Source of the DNA: Christiangramia flava JLT2011
Lineage (GTDB): Bacteria > Bacteroidota > Bacteroidia > Flavobacteriales > Flavobacteriaceae
Reading direction: 5' to 3'
DNA length: 64,000 nt
Assembly (NCBI RefSeq): GCF_001951155.1
Contig: NZ_CP016359.1
Span: 3,372,001 to 3,436,000, forward strand
Shown: piece by piece, positions 53,709 to 60,896 of the stretch
Position numbering within the stretch: the stretch's first letter is position 1
Layout: every line of letters begins with the position of its first letter
Position numbers and translations under genes: made by a program
The notes under the pieces: generated by a model
Databases searched by the model: none
Told to the model about the DNA's origin: nothing
The model's input: only the letters and a program-made list of their open reading frames with translations

Positions 53709-53731
53709 AAAATACTGAAAATCAGTATTTT
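53709..53731. promoter_or_regulatory. Palindrome with ACTGA-N3-TCAGT core before the tra operon
   Basis: AAAATACTGA - AAA - TCAGTATTTT, 10-bp perfect arms, in the region between the tra operon start (53647) and the DnaC-like gene end (53894). Same core as the palindrome before the mobilization operon. Placement in the promoter region of traE suggests an operator. Confidence 0.55.
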
Positions 53732-53893
53732 GTGAATAAAATATTATTTAGTTCTGTTTGTTCTTTATTAGTTTTAAATGGTGTCTAATTATATGATTTT
53801 CAGCTTCCTACCTGTTGATAAGTGAAAATGAGGAGAAGGCTAGATCATTAAAAAACGTCAGATTGGTGAGTTAAAGAGGTAAAACTTATCATT

Positions 53894-54556
53894 TTATTTC
53901 CGTTTATCCTTCGCAGTTTCGTCAAAGGCAATAAGATTAAAAAGTTCCCGCATTCGGCTACGAACTCTGTTACCGTATCTACTTTCCAGTTCTTCGGCAT
54001 TTAAATTCGTAGTGGCATGAGTTTTTATTCTATGTTTGGTATCCAGGTAAAGTTCATACCTTGACAAAAGTACCTCTCCCATAACATTCAGATCTTTGCC
54101 ATAAAACCTCCCTGGAGGTTCCACCCCCAGGTCATCAAAACAGAAGAATTTTGTGTTGCCGTAATCTTCAATGGTCTTATAGCCGAGATGATTGAAACTA
54201 AAGGAGACATTCCGGCTGGGTATCATCTCGTAAGGCCGTTGTTGAGGAACGACATGCCGTAAGAGCTTCATTAGCGATGTTTTCCCGCATCCAACCGGTC
54301 CGGATAATAGAATCCCTTTATTGATATCAAGCCCATATTTTTTGCAATTAATCTCATCCCGGGTGAAATAAGAACAGAGTTTTAGAAGGATTACTTTATC
54401 TTCCTTATAGATTTTGAATCGCTTTCCAAATAGAAGCTTGCCCTTACAGTTGAGATAGATCAGGATCTTGGAAAAATCATACTGAACGTAACTTCCATCA
54501 TAATTACCTAGGGAATATTCTATGCCTCCTTCTACTATTTTACAAGGGTTGTCCAT
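53894..54556 (-). CDS. DnaC-like AAA+ ATPase
   Basis: Start set at ATG 54556 (MDNPCKIVEGGIEY), overlapping the upstream gene by 17 bp; an upstream ATG at 54607 would add 17 residues of other-frame overlap. The 220-residue protein has Walker A GPVGCGKTSLMKLL (about 86-99), Walker B KFFCFDDLGVEPPG and an R-rich C-terminus (ESRYGNRVRSRMRELFNLIA, with the likely Arg finger). It resembles DnaC/IstB helicase loaders. On a mobile element it probably helps load a helicase during replication of the excised form; inference. Confidence 0.8.
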   Translation of the reverse strand: MDNPCKIVEGGIEYSLGNYDGSYVQYDFSKILIYLNCKGKLLFGKRFKIYKEDKVILLKLCSYFTRDEINCKKYGLDINKGILLSGPVGCGKTSLMKLLRHVVPQQRPYEMIPSRNVSFSFNHLGYKTIEDYGNTKFFCFDDLGVEPPGRFYGKDLNVMGEVLLSRYELYLDTKHRIKTHATTNLNAEELESRYGNRVRSRMRELFNLIAFDETAKDKRK

Positions 54557-55292
54557 AGTTTTTCTTTTTAGTGGTTCGAAGGTTGTCCTGGATTTGGGAC
54601 CCATCATTCTTTTTTACTTGCTTTTTTATATTCATTAGCTCAATGTTATCCATCCAGTAAATTGCCAGTGCACGCCAGTCCCTGACGGCCATTCCATCGC
54701 TTGTTTCCCAATTGCGATCCTGATAATATTCAAAGAACTCCCTGGCATGATCCGAATTGAAACTTTTATTTTTAAAAAAATTCAATACATCCTCCTGATT
54801 GTTTGGATGTTTTTTATGTTTTAATTGTTTGTTATTGTTTATAGTAGATACCAATGCTTGTCCACTCATGGGACGCTTAAGGTTCTGTACTTGTCCATTA
54901 TTGGGATGGTGCTGTCTCAAAACCGGTCTCCTTGTGGGACAGTAGTGTTCTGCGAGATGTTCTAATTTGGGATCGTAATCTTGGTCATCTTGTCCCTTAT
55001 CCGTATCGATAACGATCATCTTAATTTTACTTCCTTTAAATGGATTGTTAGATGGAAAATATCCTAGATATCCCCAATTGTCCAGATCTGTAACGCATCT
55101 GTGATAAGTTGATTTTGAACCTATTTTGGCTACTCGCATCAAATCCCTACGATTCACAAAGAATTCATCAGCGAAACGACTGCTATTCCATTCATGAAAT
55201 AGTGCCATATATAGGCTGATATGGGTAGGATTTAATCGTTCATCGAAATAGAATTTCTCAAAAGCTGCATTTAACTGTCGGATGTAATTCAT
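54540..55292 (-). CDS. Winged-helix replication-type protein of conjugative elements
   Basis: 250 residues. The N-terminal 100 residues form a winged-helix-like domain: LNPTHISLYMALFHEWNSSR, then FFVNRRDLMRVAKIGSKSTY and HRCVTDLDNWGYLGYFPSNN. This recalls replication-initiator or DnaD-like proteins found in this position in Bacteroidota elements. The second half is hydrophilic with a low-complexity Asn/Lys region and ends in a helix with VRDWRALAIYWMDNIELMNI. It lies 3 bp after the excisionase-like gene and overlaps the ATPase gene. A role in replication or loading is inferred. Confidence 0.65.
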   Translation of the reverse strand: MNYIRQLNAAFEKFYFDERLNPTHISLYMALFHEWNSSRFADEFFVNRRDLMRVAKIGSKSTYHRCVTDLDNWGYLGYFPSNNPFKGSKIKMIVIDTDKGQDDQDYDPKLEHLAEHYCPTRRPVLRQHHPNNGQVQNLKRPMSGQALVSTINNNKQLKHKKHPNNQEDVLNFFKNKSFNSDHAREFFEYYQDRNWETSDGMAVRDWRALAIYWMDNIELMNIKKQVKKNDGSQIQDNLRTTKKKNYGQPL

Positions 55293-55295
55293 TGC

Positions 55296-55577
55296 TTAAA
55301 GATCAAAATGAAAAACTCGATTTTCTTCCATCAGCTTTTGAATCTCGTGGACATCATAATAAATTATCCCTCCAATCTTAGAAAAGGGTAGAGTTCCGTT
55401 TACCCGTAGATTTTGAAGAGTACCCGGACTGATCTGCAACAGATCCATTACTTCTGCAGATTTTAGGTAGCGTTTAAGAGTGCCAGAAGATTGTTGGTTG
55501 AGCATCTTTTTAAATTCTTCAAGCAATTCCATTTTGAATTCCCGAAGATCATCGGTGGTGATAATGTTTGTTGGCAT
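55296..55577 (-). CDS. Excisionase-like helix-turn-helix protein
   Basis: 93 residues: a helical start (DDLREFKMELLEEFKKMLNQ), then a MerR/excisionase-type winged helix (YLKSAEVMDLLQISPGTLQN, LRVNGTLPFSKIGGIIYYDV). This is the DNA-binding family of Xis2-like proteins in CTnDOT-type elements, which bend att DNA and also regulate transfer. It leads the operon with the replication-type and ATPase genes. Two palindromes lie in its 280-bp upstream region, between it and rteC. Confidence 0.82.
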   Translation of the reverse strand: MPTNIITTDDLREFKMELLEEFKKMLNQQSSGTLKRYLKSAEVMDLLQISPGTLQNLRVNGTLPFSKIGGIIYYDVHEIQKLMEENRVFHFDL

Positions 55578-55703
55578 AATAGAACGTTTTAAAAGAATGG
55601 AGCCACCAATTGGTTATACTTTTTAAAATTGATAGCCCCTAACAGAGTTTGACTTTCGTTCTACTAAATTGAAGTTAATTGCACGTTTTCTTTCACCATG
55701 CCT

Positions 55704-55717
55704 TTCGTAGTTACGAT
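55704..55717. promoter_or_regulatory. TTCGTA-N2-TACGA inverted repeat, proximal copy
   Basis: TTCGTAGTTACGAT, five of six arm positions paired, located 127 bp upstream of the excisionase-like start codon. A second, perfect copy is at 55844-55857. In CTnDOT the RteC protein activates the excision operon by binding an inverted repeat upstream of its promoter, so these are candidate RteC sites. Confidence 0.45.
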
Positions 55718-55843
55718 AAATTTTAACATTTTAATTCAGAATGATTTTATTTGGTAGCTTTTATAGCTATATGGAAGGGAAGAAACAACCGACCCTTTTT
55801 CCAAGAGACTTATTATCTGAGTGAATTTTGTTTTTCGTACCTC

Positions 55844-55857
55844 TTCGTAACTACGAA
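55844..55857. promoter_or_regulatory. TTCGTA-N2-TACGAA inverted repeat, distal copy
   Basis: TTCGTAACTACGAA, perfect 6-bp arms, 4 bp beyond the rteC stop codon. A third half-site TTCGTAC lies at 55834-55840. Spacing from the proximal copy is 140 bp. Confidence 0.45.
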
Positions 55858-55860
55858 AAT

Positions 55861-56745
55861 CTATTTTTCATCATCCTGGTTCATTTTAGTTTCCAGACGA
55901 ATAATTAAGTTTTGTAGGTATTTTGCCCGGGGACCTTTACGAGCCTTTATTTCTGAGTAGGTTTTATAGATATTATCCAGTTTGATATTGAAGAAATCTT
56001 CAAATGAAGCGGTAACAGTGCTTATATCCACTACGCCATGATTTAGGTCTCCATTCGCACACAATGCATATATAAGCTCTACCAAAGAGGTTTTAGACCC
56101 CGACCATAGCATTACCTTGTGCTTTTTATCCAGCATAGCTTCCTGAGAACCGGGTTTTAAGGTCTCCATTGCTTCACGTATGTAGTGGATAAGACGATAC
56201 ATCGCCTGGATTTTAGACCAAAGCATATCATGTGAACTGGAAAATTCAGGATACTGATAATAATTGATCATCGGAATAAAGGGATAATTTTTACGATGAT
56301 GCCTGGTAAAGAGTTGATGATCCAGGTATTCATGACCCTGTTCCATATACTGAACGAAATCATTATTCTTATAGAAAAACTTATTGATCTTCTGAAGTTC
56401 TTTCTCGAAGAAGTTATACTGAAAATTCTTTCCAGCTTTAGGTTTACGGATCTCGCATGATCTGACTTCAGAGAAATAGATCAGATAGCTCATGGGGCAC
56501 GGTTTTATTTTTTTGAAGAATTCAATCTCTTCAGGTGTATTTTCAAAATCCTCCTTTTCTACAATTTCTTTTAATTTCGAAAGGGTACAATTAGATATAT
56601 CTATACCCTTATCCGCCTTTTTCAAAGGCTGAGGGATAGAGACCACGCTGGAATTTAGTTCATTATGAAATTCTCGGATTATTTCGTCAAACATCTTGTT
56701 AGTACCTTGGACCATTAAAAAGTAATGGGGTAATGGAATTTTCAA
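55861..56745 (-). CDS. rteC: RteC-domain transcriptional regulator
   Basis: 294 residues; the true start may be the ATG at 56694 (MFDEIIREFHNELN), since the 17 residues before it are unlike the family. Features of RteC: CPMSYLIYFSEVRSCEIRKP, a middle domain around HHRKNYPFIPMINYYQYPEF, and the C-terminal winged helix SGSKTSLVELIYALCANGDL, VDISTVTASFEDFFNIKLDN and IYKTYSEIKARKGPRAKYLQ. In CTnDOT RteC switches on excision genes in response to an upstream two-component pair. No such pair is visible here, so the trigger differs or lies elsewhere. Confidence 0.88.
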   Translation of the reverse strand: MKIPLPHYFLMVQGTNKMFDEIIREFHNELNSSVVSIPQPLKKADKGIDISNCTLSKLKEIVEKEDFENTPEEIEFFKKIKPCPMSYLIYFSEVRSCEIRKPKAGKNFQYNFFEKELQKINKFFYKNNDFVQYMEQGHEYLDHQLFTRHHRKNYPFIPMINYYQYPEFSSSHDMLWSKIQAMYRLIHYIREAMETLKPGSQEAMLDKKHKVMLWSGSKTSLVELIYALCANGDLNHGVVDISTVTASFEDFFNIKLDNIYKTYSEIKARKGPRAKYLQNLIIRLETKMNQDDEK

Positions 56746-56787
56746 ATCGGATGTATGATTAATTAGTGATTAAAATGAATGTTTTCA

Positions 56788-59217
56788 CTACTCATTTCTC
56801 ATCATATCTAACTGCTCTAATAAATAATTATCATCGGATTGAATAAAGGCATGTTTGCCAATGATCTTCGCTCCAAATTTTCTTTTCTCAAATGAGGCAC
56901 TGAACCCTAAATCGATCCTTTTCATGTTTAAATCCCTGGCTCTTTTTATGGTTTGATACAACAACTGACGGTAGACCTGAAATTCGCGAGCATAGTCATA
57001 GTCCATACCAACCAGGCTTGGAACATATATTCCCCGATCGTTCTTATAACAGAACATTATACCAACTACCTTATTGAGATCCTTTAGTTTTAATTCAATA
57101 AATTCCCAGCTGGTATGAGAAACCATATTTTTAAATAGTGATTCGGGATAAGTAAATGTGTTAAGGCCCAGATTATTAGCTTTTACATTTTTATATAATT
57201 GATAGTAATGTTGAATTTGTTCGGGAGTGGGAGCAGTGTGAATAGAAATTTCAAACTTATCTTCAAAAGGCAAAACCTCTTTTCGAAAATGCTTTCTGGA
57301 TCTTGAACTGAGACGTTCTTCAAATTCCTTTTCATTATTCCAGCTTAGATCATCTATTATACATGAATCGGGCATTTCAATAGGTATGAAACCTTCCTGA
57401 TGAAAAAGATCACTCAACCATGGCTCCTTTTTAAAATCTCTTAGGACAGTCATTTTAGAATCAAGTCTTGCACTTAAGATCTCGATCTCTAATAATAATT
57501 TTTTAATGGCCTGGGTAGCTAAAGGATGATCTTCATCCAAATACCAATGAACGCCTTCAGTAAATAAACTCCCCATGGATAATACGCGAGAAGTTAGTTC
57601 GTAAGGATTAGATTTTCTTTTTTCTTCTATCGTTTTTGAGACGGAACTAGGGGATAGCATATCATTCTTCCATAAGGCACATGTCATAAAAGTTGCGAGG
57701 ATAGGATTGCCCTGCTGATCTGTTATAATAAAATAATGAAAGCTCCAGCGATGCTCTTTACTTTCGTGGTTGCGGAATGAGTTTTCCAGAAATTCAAGTC
57801 CTTTCCAATTAAGGATAGTGTGATGTCCCATTAATTGATTCCAGGAGCTTTCTTCAATCTCCTGAATAGTCTCAGTATAGGTTAGCGATAGCTCTTCTGT
57901 GGATTTGGCCTTTTCATTGCGGCTGTTTATTTCAATATTGAAGGCTTTACCGATACGTCCCAAAGAATTGTCTGTTTCTTCAAGTGCTTTCGGGAAATGA
58001 TATTCCATGGCTTCCACCAGGCCTTTGATATCTTCTAATTCATTATGGCGGGATACAGTGATCCTTACACCAGTGTTTTTAACAGGTACAGCAGGGAACA
58101 ATCCCAGGTTCACAAAGAAACCTTCATTCATGAGCTTTTTTACAAAAGCATACCCGGTGGCTGGTAAACCAGTACCGATATAAAAGACCGGGGAGTCATT
58201 ATTTTCTATTAAGGGCAGGCTGGTTTTTTGTAGTAGGAAATTAAAATAATTTATTCGTTCATGTAACGTATCTTGAAGATCGTATATTTCTTGAGATAGA
58301 TGAATGTTTGCCGAAGCTATAGCTGCTGCTACCGCACTGGGTTCCAGTTGAGCGGAAAAGGTGAGAGGCCCCCCAAAATTTTTTATTTTTCGATATAGCT
58401 TCTTATCCGGACAGACTAACACAGCTCCCGAGGCACCAAAAGTTTTGCTTAAGGTTCCAAACAATAATATATTCTCTGGTAGTTCTTCAAGCATACTCAT
58501 TATATAACCACTACCGTTAGGTCCTTTCCAGCTCATTCCATGTACATCATCGAAATATAAATGTAATTGAGGATATTTTTGAGAAAGAGAGATTAGATCA
58601 GTGACAGGTGCATAGTCTCCATACATCGAATATACCCCATCAGCCATATACCATATTCTTCTAACTTTACCTGATAATTTTTTTATACGGTCTTCCAGCA
58701 TTTCAAGAGAATTATGACGGATCAAGTTTACTGGAATTCCCCTGATCTTTAATAACTGGGCCGCGTTCTGAACACTCCAATGCACCTGGTGATCCAGGAT
58801 AACGGCATCATTATCTTCCACCGCAGTAGGAATGACAGCTATATGACCTAAGGTGCTATTTTTGGTAATGAGAATTAGATTATTATAAATTTTCTCCAAT
58901 TTTTTTTCGAGCCGGGCATATAATGGATGGGAGATATAGGTTTTGGAAAGAGGAAACTGAGTTCCATATTTCGTTATGGCTTCAATGGCCGCCTTCTTAA
59001 GACGTTCATCTTGTTCCAAACCTAAATAACCGGTGGTCCCAAAATGACAGGAGTTGATCCCGTTAACTATGATCTTCCGACCATTTAGTTCTGAATCTTC
59101 TGCATGCAAATGAAGAACCCCTGCTTTAGTCGCATTGGTAATGACTTCATCCACCGTATCCAGAAAATTATTATGCTTGATCTTTGCCATAAATTTGTCT
59201 TTAAAATTTCTATTCAA
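56788..59217 (-). CDS. Alpha-oxoamine-synthase-like PLP enzyme fused to a GNAT-type domain
   Basis: 809 residues. Residues about 1-420 are a class II PLP enzyme like serine palmitoyltransferase, KBL, BioF and CqsA: FGTTGYLGLEQDERLKKAAI, the cofactor Asp and His in YFDDVHGMSWKGPNGSGYI (about 219-237) and the PLP Lys in GTLSKTFGASGA (about 252-263). Residues about 450-809 are a second part with N-acyltransferase (GNAT/FemAB) character (VVGIMFCYKNDRGIYVPSLV, RIDLGFSASFEKRKFGAKII). The first domain would join an acyl-CoA to an amino acid, the second could acylate the product. Likely output is a lipid or a signal molecule; inference. It lies 42 bp upstream of rteC on the same strand. Confidence 0.82.
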   Translation of the reverse strand: MNRNFKDKFMAKIKHNNFLDTVDEVITNATKAGVLHLHAEDSELNGRKIIVNGINSCHFGTTGYLGLEQDERLKKAAIEAITKYGTQFPLSKTYISHPLYARLEKKLEKIYNNLILITKNSTLGHIAVIPTAVEDNDAVILDHQVHWSVQNAAQLLKIRGIPVNLIRHNSLEMLEDRIKKLSGKVRRIWYMADGVYSMYGDYAPVTDLISLSQKYPQLHLYFDDVHGMSWKGPNGSGYIMSMLEELPENILLFGTLSKTFGASGAVLVCPDKKLYRKIKNFGGPLTFSAQLEPSAVAAAIASANIHLSQEIYDLQDTLHERINYFNFLLQKTSLPLIENNDSPVFYIGTGLPATGYAFVKKLMNEGFFVNLGLFPAVPVKNTGVRITVSRHNELEDIKGLVEAMEYHFPKALEETDNSLGRIGKAFNIEINSRNEKAKSTEELSLTYTETIQEIEESSWNQLMGHHTILNWKGLEFLENSFRNHESKEHRWSFHYFIITDQQGNPILATFMTCALWKNDMLSPSSVSKTIEEKRKSNPYELTSRVLSMGSLFTEGVHWYLDEDHPLATQAIKKLLLEIEILSARLDSKMTVLRDFKKEPWLSDLFHQEGFIPIEMPDSCIIDDLSWNNEKEFEERLSSRSRKHFRKEVLPFEDKFEISIHTAPTPEQIQHYYQLYKNVKANNLGLNTFTYPESLFKNMVSHTSWEFIELKLKDLNKVVGIMFCYKNDRGIYVPSLVGMDYDYAREFQVYRQLLYQTIKRARDLNMKRIDLGFSASFEKRKFGAKIIGKHAFIQSDDNYLLEQLDMMRNE

Positions 59218-59267
59218 GCTATGACAATTATCTATTATAAATCTAACCGTTATTGCTAAAAGTCTTT

Positions 59268-59361
59268 TCAGAACAGTTTTATGGCTTTTCGTTCAAATGG
59301 CTATAAATGCTATGGAAATAACTTTATCGAATGATATTTAGCACCTATTGAACTGTTCTGA
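59268..59361. promoter_or_regulatory. Pair of inverted 11-bp boxes in the divergent promoter region
   Basis: TCAGAACAGTT at 59268-59278 is repeated exactly as its reverse complement AACTGTTCTGA at 59351-59361. The first copy ends 51 bp from the start of the PLP-enzyme gene, the second 55 bp from the start of the STAS-like gene, so each promoter has one box in the same relative orientation. A shared regulator, perhaps the nearby AraC-type protein, is inferred. Confidence 0.6.
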
Positions 59362-59415
59362 TAGGTTGGTATAATTTTATTTGTATATATTAGTGATATC
59401 CAAAACTTTACGGGA

Positions 59416-59784
59416 ATGGTTGTGGATGGTACCTATGCAAAAATGTGGATCTCAGATGGGATCCTGTACTTTGTCTATAAAGAAATTTATGAGATCAATA
59501 GGAGTATGGCCAAAGAGATAGTCAGTCAACGTTTACAGCTGCAGAATGAAGATTCCTATCCCATCTTTTGCGATCTACGGGCAGTTACCAATGCTGAAAA
59601 GGAGGCAAGGGATTACCTTGCAATAGAAGGAGCTTATATGACAAAAGCACTTGCCTTACTTGTTGAGGATGAGCATGCCTTGGCAATCAGCCAGCTATTC
59701 ATAAGAACAGCCAGTCCCGATTATCCTACCCGTGTGTTTACAGATAAGAGGATGGCACTGTTATTCTTAGAAGATTATAAGTAG
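59416..59784 (+). CDS. Small STAS/SpoIIAA-like protein (DUF7793-like)
   Basis: 122 soluble residues with alternating strands and helices: AKMWISDGILYFVYKEIYEI, then SYPIFCDLRAVTNAEKEARD, a helical AIEGAYMTKALALLVEDEHA and FTDKRMALLFLEDYK at the end. The pattern matches small STAS-like proteins common in Flavobacteriaceae, often encoded beside regulators. A phosphorylatable Ser of anti-anti-sigma factors is not evident. It lies 19 bp before the AraC-type gene, so both share a transcript. A partner or ligand sensor of that regulator is a reasonable inference. Confidence 0.7.
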   Translation: MVVDGTYAKMWISDGILYFVYKEIYEINRSMAKEIVSQRLQLQNEDSYPIFCDLRAVTNAEKEARDYLAIEGAYMTKALALLVEDEHALAISQLFIRTASPDYPTRVFTDKRMALLFLEDYK

Positions 59785-59803
59785 AATCATTAATTCAACA
59801 ATT

Positions 59804-60727
59804 ATGGAAGAGTCGAATATCAACGACGAGAAAATGAGATTAAATTCGTTGTATCAGCAAATTATTGAAATTGCCTGTGGGAATTTTATGTTTCGTCAGG
59901 AATCATCAGGTCGGAGAGATCCTATCGATACCTTGGGAGTTCTATTGAATATGATGTCTGAAGAAATATATAATTTCTGTTTTGAAGCACATAAAGAAGC
60001 TGAACAACCGGAAATACTTTTTACTATATTCCTGGATGACAAGTTCAATGTAACATCCTATACCAACCTAACCCCTAACATTTTGAAATGGGAACAGGAA
60101 AAATATGATAAGCCGGTTTCTAAGATCCTTTCGAAGAATTCAATAACGGTTATAATGGATGAACTCAATTCCGATAAAGGAGGATTATATCAGCGATTTA
60201 TTCCTGTCGATTTTATAACTGAAGATCTTACACTATATAGATGCCCTTGCATTATTCAGAGGATGTCTGGGATAGACGCTACCGGTTCGTATGCTATTAC
60301 TGCTTTTCGCTTTGTGAAAGAGAACGATTCTGAGAAAAAATTAATCACGTCATATCCAGAATCAAAATCAGAAAAGAAGGAAAGTGCTGCCACTAAAATG
60401 CTACTCAGGAAGGTACGCCTCTATGTACTTAGGAATCTTCATACCGATCTACCTTCGCTCAAAGAATTAGGTTTAATTCATCGAACCAACAAAACCAAAT
60501 TGAAAGAAGGTTTCAAAAAAATGTATGGTACTACCATTCATCGCTTTCATATGGAAAAAAGGCTCGAAAAGGGAGCCCTTTTGATTAGAACTACAGAAAT
60601 GCCGGTTTCTATCATTGCTCAAAAATGCGGTTTTAAGGATCATTCTCATTTTTCTAAGAATTTCCGTAAACAATTTGGGCAGACACCTTCGCAATATAGA
60701 AGAGAAAATCACCGCTCATTTTCATAA
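59804..60727 (+). CDS. AraC-family transcriptional regulator
   Basis: 307 residues. N-terminal part (1-200) is a ligand or signal domain not resembling the cupin of AraC; it contains LFTIFLDDKFNVTSYTNLTP and FKDD-like PAS-type strands, so a PAS-like fold is possible. The C-terminal AraC domain holds two helix-turn-helix units: LKELGLIHRTNKTKLKEGFK with YGTTIHRFHMEKRLEKGALL, and MPVSIIAQKCGFKDHSHFSK followed by FRKQFGQTPSQYRR. It is co-transcribed with the STAS-like gene, divergent from the PLP enzyme gene, and is the obvious candidate regulator of both. Confidence 0.85.
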   Translation: MEESNINDEKMRLNSLYQQIIEIACGNFMFRQESSGRRDPIDTLGVLLNMMSEEIYNFCFEAHKEAEQPEILFTIFLDDKFNVTSYTNLTPNILKWEQEKYDKPVSKILSKNSITVIMDELNSDKGGLYQRFIPVDFITEDLTLYRCPCIIQRMSGIDATGSYAITAFRFVKENDSEKKLITSYPESKSEKKESAATKMLLRKVRLYVLRNLHTDLPSLKELGLIHRTNKTKLKEGFKKMYGTTIHRFHMEKRLEKGALLIRTTEMPVSIIAQKCGFKDHSHFSKNFRKQFGQTPSQYRRENHRSFS

Positions 60728-60853
60728 TAGAATTTCGGATTTTATTTATTTCCCAACAAAAAATATGATATTGGTATTAAGCACAAAATTGTAAGCTATT
60801 GGTAGCGCAAAGCTATCTGTAAATATCTAATCAATGTTTTTTAAAGATATTGC

Positions 60854-60861
60854 TATATTTG
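60854..60861 (+). promoter_or_regulatory. Candidate -7 promoter element of the type I RM operon (TATATTTG)
   Basis: TATATTTG is an exact match to TAnnTTTG and lies 36 bp before the hsdM start codon, a natural distance. No convincing -33 TTTG was found at the usual spacing, so confidence is moderate. Confidence 0.5.
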
Positions 60862-60896
60862 GTCAGGATCCTACCGTTACACTTTAAATCAATTAA

